Shown here piece after piece: positions 58,849-64,000 of a stretch of DNA of 64,000 nucleotides. The position numbers and the translations under genes were made by a program. The notes below the pieces were generated by a model. The model did no database searches and was not told the DNA's origin. It saw only the letters and a program-made list of their open reading frames with translations. This DNA comes from Dactylorhiza incarnata (taxonomy: Eukaryota; Streptophyta; Magnoliopsida; Asparagales; Orchidaceae): positions 825,501-889,500 of the forward strand of contig JAWHQI010000148.1 of assembly GCA_033032865.1 (NCBI GenBank), in the 5' to 3' direction. Within the stretch, counting starts at the first letter, position 1; the number at the start of each line of letters is the position of its first letter.

Positions 58849-59591
58849 CTATATCTCCTTAATCTCAAAGTAGGCCATATAAACCTTATCGCCCTGCTGG
58901 TGGGCTTTGACAGCCTGAATAGATGATAATAAAAGTTGGGTGGTGGGTCTAATACCTTCGATCACTACTTCAGAATCTTCATGCTTCAATACAATTTTCT
59001 TCGTCGGGCAGGCGATCTTAGCATGGTTCCAATGCAACCAATTCATGCCCAGGATCCGATCAAAATCTATCATTTTCAAAAGCATCGTTGGTGCTTCGAA
59101 TAGCTTTCCTCCGATCTCTACATTCATGTTGTACTTGACGCACGATGCTATCTCCAACTCATCCGAATGTCGCATCTTCCTATGGATGCCTTCGAAGTGT
59201 TGCACTTGGTCCAGATCATCTACGAATTCCTCTAAAACGAACGAGGGCGAGGCACCTGTATCGAACAAGGTGTATGCGGGTTTGCCGCAGACAAGTACTC
59301 TACCTGTGTTGACTTCCTCAGGGTTCTGGGGCTCTGCGAGATCCAGTGCATATATCTGCTTCGGCCGTCGGTCTCTACCATGAGGTCCTTGGCCTCGGCC
59401 CTGCTGTGCTGGAGGGGCTGCTGGAGAAACCATGGGGCGATTTGGAGCATTCCCTTGCAACTGAGGGCAAAAGTGCTGAATGTGGCCCGACTGATGGAAA
59501 TGGAAACAACCCTCCCTGAAAGGCCCTCTGGGTTGCTGATACGGCTGGGCCTGCTGATGTGGGGGTAATGTTAACTGTTGGGCCGACTGCT
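58849..59591 (-). pseudogene. Protease and gag linker of G (copy 2)
   Basis: 59460-58849: protease signature YTLFDTGASPSF (Ser to Ala vs copy 1) and RILGMNWLHWNHAKIAC. The zinc-knuckle relic with Phe for the second Cys lies at ~59470-59520. Gag continues at 61102 after the solo LTR. Confidence 0.8.
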
Positions 59592-61096
59592 TGATGAGTC
59601 CTGATCATATACACATTTATGGACTCATCCGGGCCATTATTTAGTCAATTCACCGCACTATAGCCTTGTTATAGCTTATATTTGATAATCCATGCTAGGT
59701 GCACTTCTAGGCCCACTTTGGTGTGATTTTATGCTTATTGTCTTTAGTAATTTTCATGCGCTGTTAAGTGCCTTTTTTAGTGGCTAGATTTGTGGTTGTG
59801 CCTGGAATAGGAGTCGTGCGAGTGTTCCCGGTGCAATTCTGCATAGGAACACTGCGCACGATCGCCGGTTCTATTGCGCACGACCACTGGTCGTGCGCTA
59901 CTGATCGTGTGCACTTAACACCTTTTTCATGAGTTCTGTTTGGTGCAGTGCGCACGACCATCAATGCCAGTGCGCACGACCACCGGTCACTGCTCGTGCG
60001 CACTTACCATTTAATTTCTGAGTTCTGTTTGCTGTTGTGCGCACGACCATCAACTCCAGTGCGCACGACCACCGGTCGTGCGCCACTGGTCGTGCGAACA
60101 TTTTATTTTATAATTTCGTATCTTGCAGGTTCCACCCAGGCCGTGCGCACGATCGCAGAATTCCAGTGCGCACGACCACTGGTCGTGCGACAATGACCGT
60201 GCACAGTATTTATTCCAGCGCCTATTTAAACGCCTGTTGCGATTTTTAGGGCATTATCAGCCGCCGGGAGCGGAGTTCCTGTTCCGTACGCCGCCGACCT
60301 CCACCGTGGGACGCCTCCACTTCATCTTCTACGCAAGGGGAAGCCTCCTCCACCCATTCCAAGACTTCCTCCATTGTCCGTGAGTGTTCTCCATCGTCCG
60401 CAAGCCTCCAAGCAACCATTCTCTCATTCCGCCCGGTGAGAAGAAGAAGGAACCTGAAGTCGAAGACGACGGAGCTACGTAGGGAGATCATGACAGCTCT
60501 CTACGCCAGAAGCATAGTCCGCCTGAGTCCGGAGGTAGCCCGACAACCTACCATTCCGGCCGTGAATGGCCGCTAGTCTTCACCATCAGTTATTTCTTTC
60601 CTCTTTCCCCCATTGTACTCGTTGAACCGTGTAAACTCGAATATTATGATGATGTTTATTGAAATGAATGTTTCCTTGTTGTTCTTCATGGTTTGTTTGT
60701 GATCCACTCCGTTCTCACTCACTCACTCGCACACGCACGCAAGGTGTTTGTTCTGTGTTAGCAAGAGCTAACGACGGTTGTGAAGAGGTGTTTACGACCC
60801 TCACCCTTTCGCGCTAGAACACACTCCACTCCGCCTCACGAAGCACGGCATCGCGGCCGTTGCATCCATCTCACCTTGCGAAGCGGTGTTTTCGACCCGC
60901 ATCTCTTTTTGTTGTTGTTAAGATTAGGAAACCCAACCAAGAACCCCCCTTTTTCATGTGTGTTTTGCTGTGTAACAAGAGTCACGCTACGCGTTTCGTT
61001 CACCCAACCTGCATTCCTCAAGAGACCGACATTCAGGGAGTCCACTCTCCACATTTATTACTTGACAGCGACCGGTGCACTTGCCGACACGCATCA
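59592..61096 (+). mobile_element. Solo Athila-type LTR (E family) in G copy 2
   Basis: 1,505 bp, TGATGAGTCCTG...CGACACGCATCA, flanked by CTGCT (59587-59591) and CTACT (61097-61101), a TSD with one change; copy 1 of G has the empty site (GCCGACTGCTCCG). Palindromic motifs at 59853-60200, including a 23-bp perfect foldback at 59876-59898 (arms GCGCACGACCA/TGGTCGTGCGC, centre C) and a similar one near 60164. TATTTAAA at 60223-60230. Frames inside are incidental. Confidence 0.93.
59853..60230 (+). promoter_or_regulatory. E LTR promoter: GCGCACGACC array and TATA-like box
   Basis: Repeated GCGCACGACCA(C)TGGTCGTGCGC and variants (59853, 59876, 59949, 59972, 60038, 60059, 60144, 60164) end ~17 bp before TATTTAAA (60223). 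Same plan as in the minus-strand solo LTR at 33127-33385. Confidence 0.78.
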
Positions 61097-61101
61097 CTAC
61101 T

Positions 61102-61898
61102 CCGTCTAGCCGTTCTGACGAAAATGCCCACCACCTCATCTCTGATTTTCTCCTCTGCCTGCGGCACTCTGCCTCCTCCTAAAACTGGGTCCCGCTTCCA
61201 TCACACTCTCTGCGGGTCTCTTAGCACCAGCCTGGACCCCCAAGTGGTCCGCCTCTAATTTTTTTGCCATATTTATGATTTGTGCAAGGCTCGAATCAAC
61301 GATGAATAGAAGAGCCTGCCTTAGGGGTCTCGCAAACCCCTGTAAAACCTCTTGGCGTACCCCTGATCATTCAAGGCATATGTGCCCGCGAATCTAGCAA
61401 GATGCGAGAACTCTCGCTGATATTCCAATACTGACCTAGATCCCTCCTTCAGCTGCAGGAACCTCTCCTCAAGATCATCACGTGCCGTGGGAGGAACAAA
61501 ATGCTCCAGAAATGTGTCCGAGAACTCATCCCAGCAGATGTCAGTATAGGTGCGTCCCTCAAAAGTAGAGCCCATGAGGGACTTCCACCATCTCTTGGCA
61601 TGTGATTCCAATGAAAAGACTGCCAAGGTAACTGCCATGATGACAGGGCATTGGATTCTGACCATCATCTTCTGCACTGTGTCAAGCTACTCCTTCGTAC
61701 GAACTGCAGGCTCAGTCCAATGAAAGATAGGCGGGGAAAGACCTCGAAAGGCACTCAACCAGTTTGACCCCTGATTTGGTTGCTGTACCGAAGCCTACTG
61801 GGATCTAAAAGCATCCAAAATTGTAGTTAAGAGCTCAGACTGTTGAAAGGGAGTAGCATCCGAAGGAAGGGGAACACTACTTACTGGCTCAGAATGCG
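61102..61898 (-). pseudogene. Gag of G (copy 2)
   Basis: Continuation of the duplicated chromovirus gag. Open piece 61677-61321 (RWWKSLMGSTFEG, WDEFSDTFLEHFVPPTARDD, YAKRFYRGLRDP). A missing base near 61322 (TTAGGGGTCT vs TAAGGGGGTCT in copy 1) shifts the frame. Ends abruptly at 61898 beside the E2 LTR fragment. Confidence 0.78.
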
Positions 61899-62346
61899 CG
61901 ATGTTTATTGAAATGAATGTTTCCTTGTTGTTCTTCATGGTTTGTTTGTGATCCACTCCGTTCTCACTCACTCACTCGCACACGCACGCAAGGTGTTTGT
62001 TCCGTGTTAGCAAGAGCTAACGACGGTTGTGAAGAGGTGTTTACGACCCTCACCCTTTCGCGCTAGAACACACTCCATTCCGCCTCACGAAGCACGGCAT
62101 CGCGGCCGTTGCATCCATCTCACCTTGCGAAGCGGTGTTTTCGACCCGCATCTCTTTTTGTTGTTGTTAAGATTAGGAAACCCAACCAAGAACCCCCCTT
62201 TTTCATGTGTGTTTTGCTTGTGTAACAAGAGTCACGCTATGCGTTTCGTTCACCCAACCTGCATTCCTCAAGAGACCGACATTCGGGGAGTCCACTCTCC
62301 ACATTTATTACTTGACAGCGACCGGTGCACTTGCCGACACGCATCA
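61899..62346 (+). repeat. Truncated 5' LTR of E2
   Basis: Nearly identical to 60649-61096 of the solo LTR; small differences include a CTTGTGTAAC versus CTGTGTAAC indel (~62218). No promoter part remains. Confidence 0.93.
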
Positions 62347-62352
62347 AGTTTT

Positions 62353-62370
62353 TGGCGCCGTTGCCGGGGA
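62353..62370 (+). promoter_or_regulatory. Primer-binding site of E2
   Basis: TGGCGCCGTTGCCGGGGA, identical to that of the Athila element at 17711-17728; complementary to tRNA-Asp. Confidence 0.95.
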
Positions 62371-62461
62371 ATGCAGGCGTGTTTCGTCTTGTGTTGTGAC
62401 TTTCGTTATACGAGCAGTTGTTTTTGATTTTCTTTGTTTTTCTTTTTGTTTGTGACAGTGC

Positions 62462-63691
62462 ATGCAGAGACAAGCCGCAGGGGAGCTAGTACCCTTCGAT
62501 CCTGAGATTGAACGGACTTCTCGCGCACGAAGGCGCGCGGCTGCCGTACAAGCGGCAATGGGTGATCAGGTAGACCCAAATGATGGTGACGCAAGAGCGC
62601 CCGGCGTGGGGCAACATCTGCCTGGAGATGAGCAGGAGGCGGCGAGGCCTCGACCTCGCACGATGAGAGATTACACCACTCCAACTGCTGGGAGCGTGTA
62701 TCCGGGGTTTGGGCCCAATATTATGAATAATCAGTTTGAGATCAAGCCAGCGATCTTAAACATCATCCGGAACAACGCTCAGTTCTCGGGGTTGGCCAGC
62801 GAAGATCCGCATCTGCATCTGGCGGAGTTTTCTGATATTTGCGGAACCTTCCGCTACGTGGGGATTGCTGACGACACGGTCAAGCTTAGACTGTTTCCCT
62901 TTTCACTCCGCGATAAAGCAAAGGTGTGGCTCCACTCCATTCCGCCTGGGACTGCTGCAACTTGGGAAGCCCTCGCATCCAAGTTCCTTGCTAAATTCCA
63001 TCCTGTGGATAAGATTGTAAGCTTGCGGCGGGAGATCGCCACATTTCGCCAACTTGACCAAGAGACCCTTGCTGAAGCTTGGGAGCGCCTCAACGATCTC
63101 CTTCGCCGTTGCCCTGGCCACGAGCTCCAACCATGGAATGTCGTTAAATTGTTCTACTTCGCGATCGAGCCCAACTACAGGGCAATGATCGATGCTGCGG
63201 TGGGTGGCACCTTGATGAACCACACCCCTGAGGAAGCCCTTCGAATTCTGCGCGACACTGCCTCCCACAGTACATTCTGGACTGCAGGGAGAAATGCTCC
63301 AAGAAGCGGCCGAGGTCTTTTCATGGTCGACTCTCTCCCCTCTCCATCCGCGACTGCTGCTGTCATTACCTGCGAGAGATGTGGAGGCGGAGGCCACCAC
63401 GCGTATGAGTGTTCGGGGAACAACGTGGCAGGTGACTTCGCACACTTGAACTTGAACGAATCTGTTAATTATGTAGGAAATCAGCCTAGGGGGGCGCCTT
63501 TCAATAATGCTTATAATCCGGGAGCGAGAAGTCACCCGAACTTCTCGTGGAATCCAAACACACCTGGCCAACGATGGGCACCGGGGCAGCATCAAAACGA
63601 TGCTTACGCCTCCGGGAGCCAACCGAGGCCACCACACCCGGATTATAACCAAGGTCCCCCAATCCAAAAAAGAGTAATTTGGAGGAAATGA
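62462..63691 (+). CDS. gag: Athila-type gag (409 codons)
   Basis: ATG 91 bp after the primer site. N-terminus shares PFDPEIERT with the Athila protein at 17510. Capsid core: [52 protein letters not shown], and IDAAVGGTLMNHTPEEA (~residues 85-275). A zinc knuckle CERCGGGGHHAYEC (CX2CX4HX4C, ~residues 304-317) is intact, then a Pro/Asn-rich tail. The frame ends at a TGA after a one-base loss in a C run near 63656-63660; reading resumes one base over at 63661. Nucleic-acid-binding capsid precursor of the element; not full gag-pol in this frame. Confidence 0.9.
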   Translation: MQRQAAGELVPFDPEIERTSRARRRAAAVQAAMGDQVDPNDGDARAPGVGQHLPGDEQEAARPRPRTMRDYTTPTAGSVYPGFGPNIMNNQFEIKPAILNIIRNNAQFSGLASEDPHLHLAEFSDICGTFRYVGIADDTVKLRLFPFSLRDKAKVWLHSIPPGTAATWEALASKFLAKFHPVDKIVSLRREIATFRQLDQETLAEAWERLNDLLRRCPGHELQPWNVVKLFYFAIEPNYRAMIDAAVGGTLMNHTPEEALRILRDTASHSTFWTAGRNAPRSGRGLFMVDSLPSPSATAAVITCERCGGGGHHAYECSGNNVAGDFAHLNLNESVNYVGNQPRGAPFNNAYNPGARSHPNFSWNPNTPGQRWAPGQHQNDAYASGSQPRPPHPDYNQGPPIQKRVIWRK

Positions 63692-64000
63692 TGGAGAAGT
63701 TCATGCAAGCGGCCAACTCAAATATGGTGAATCAAACTGCATCCATGCGTAACTTGGAAATGCAGTTGGGCCAATTGGCCCAAGTGCTAACCGAGCGGTC
63801 GCAGGGGACCCTTCCCAGCAACACTGAAAAGAACCCAATAGATCAAGGGAAGAGTCTAGGCGATGTGGTTGAGACTGATCCAAGTGAGTTGGTAATTTCT
63901 TGTTCCATCAATAAGGTTGAAACAAAAGCTTTATGCGATTCCGGTTCCTCCCGCAACATCATTGCACTGCAAGATGTTGCGAGATTACAACTTGAGATGA
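63661..64000 (+). pseudogene. Gag-protease continuation of E2, frameshifted, runs off window
   Basis: Open to the window end in the frame one base off gag. Encodes a helical segment (NLEEMMEKFMQAANS, LGQLAQVLTERSQG, LPSNTEKNP) like the end of Athila gag, then only ~30 residues before a protease motif ALCDSGSSRNII (Asp-Ser-Gly). That linker is much shorter than in the 17510 element ([18 protein letters not shown] to protease ~170 residues), so an internal deletion is likely. Confidence 0.75.

Larger units (their letters stand above)
48812..61898. repeat. Segmental duplication of 33804-44800
   Basis: Sequence from AAGAGAGAAGACAAGCG (33804 and 48812) through C interior, C 5' LTR, TSD GTGCA, and G integrase-to-gag matches with few differences and ends at GAATGCGC (61898; copy 1 near 44812). 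Offset is +15,008 at the start and +15,621 after copy 1's deletion. The shared C/G junction proves duplication after C inserted. Both outer edges abut truncated Athila-type LTRs. Confidence 0.93.
61899..64000 (+). mobile_element. E2: 5' part of an Athila-type element
   Basis: Starts with the last 448 bp of an E-family LTR (61899-62346, matching 60649-61096), then primer site, leader and gag, and continues past the window. The LTR start is missing: G sequence joins it at GAATGCGC/GATGTTTATTG. Confidence 0.9.

Overview
This is intergenic, repeat-dominated DNA from a flowering plant nuclear genome. Every recognisable coding region belongs to an LTR retrotransposon: Ty3/gypsy Athila-type with a tRNA-Asp primer site, a Ty3/gypsy chromovirus with a chromodomain relic, and Ty1/copia gag-bearing elements with TGGTATCAGAG primer sites. 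I see no host protein gene, rRNA, tRNA or CRISPR array. The species cannot be named from this.

Layout. (1) 1-3633: satellite block of related ~43-47 bp monomers arranged as an 86-bp dimer, 80/167/183-bp units, thirty 45-bp units, and seven 149-bp trimers. (2) 3878-4262: array of hairpin-forming inverted repeats, then a TATA box. (3) ~4861-27180: a plus-strand copia-type element ('C-plus', 5'-truncated) holding two nested insertions: a nearly pristine 12,046-bp Athila element on the minus strand (8254-20299, TSD ATGTG) and a gag-only copia derivative ('D', 20551-25119). (4) 27181-45240: an old minus-strand chromovirus ('G') split by a complete 9,785-bp minus-strand C element (30786-40570, TSD GTGCA), which itself contains a solo Athila-type LTR (32106-33658, TSD GTGCC). 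(5) 45241-48811: 3' end of another Athila-type element ('F'). (6) 48812-61898: a second copy of ~33804-44800 (half of C plus the adjoining G), sharing the same C/G junction, so a segmental duplication; it later gained a solo LTR (59592-61096). (7) 61899-64000: 5' part of a plus-strand Athila element ('E2') running off the window.

The most interesting pattern is regulatory. In seven distinct LTR promoters (3.9 kb array, Athila, D, C, three E/F-type LTRs) a cluster of element-specific, mostly palindromic short motifs lies just upstream of the TATA box, usually ending 10-20 bp before it. In C the same motif also sits upstream of a second, internal TATA box that faces the opposite way and drives an intron-containing antisense gene relic. 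An element-specific motif array plus an accessory gene suggests, as a hypothesis only, a self-recognition or anti-silencing module comparable to the VANC/VANDAL system of DNA transposons. All comparisons were made by eye; no alignment or database search was run.
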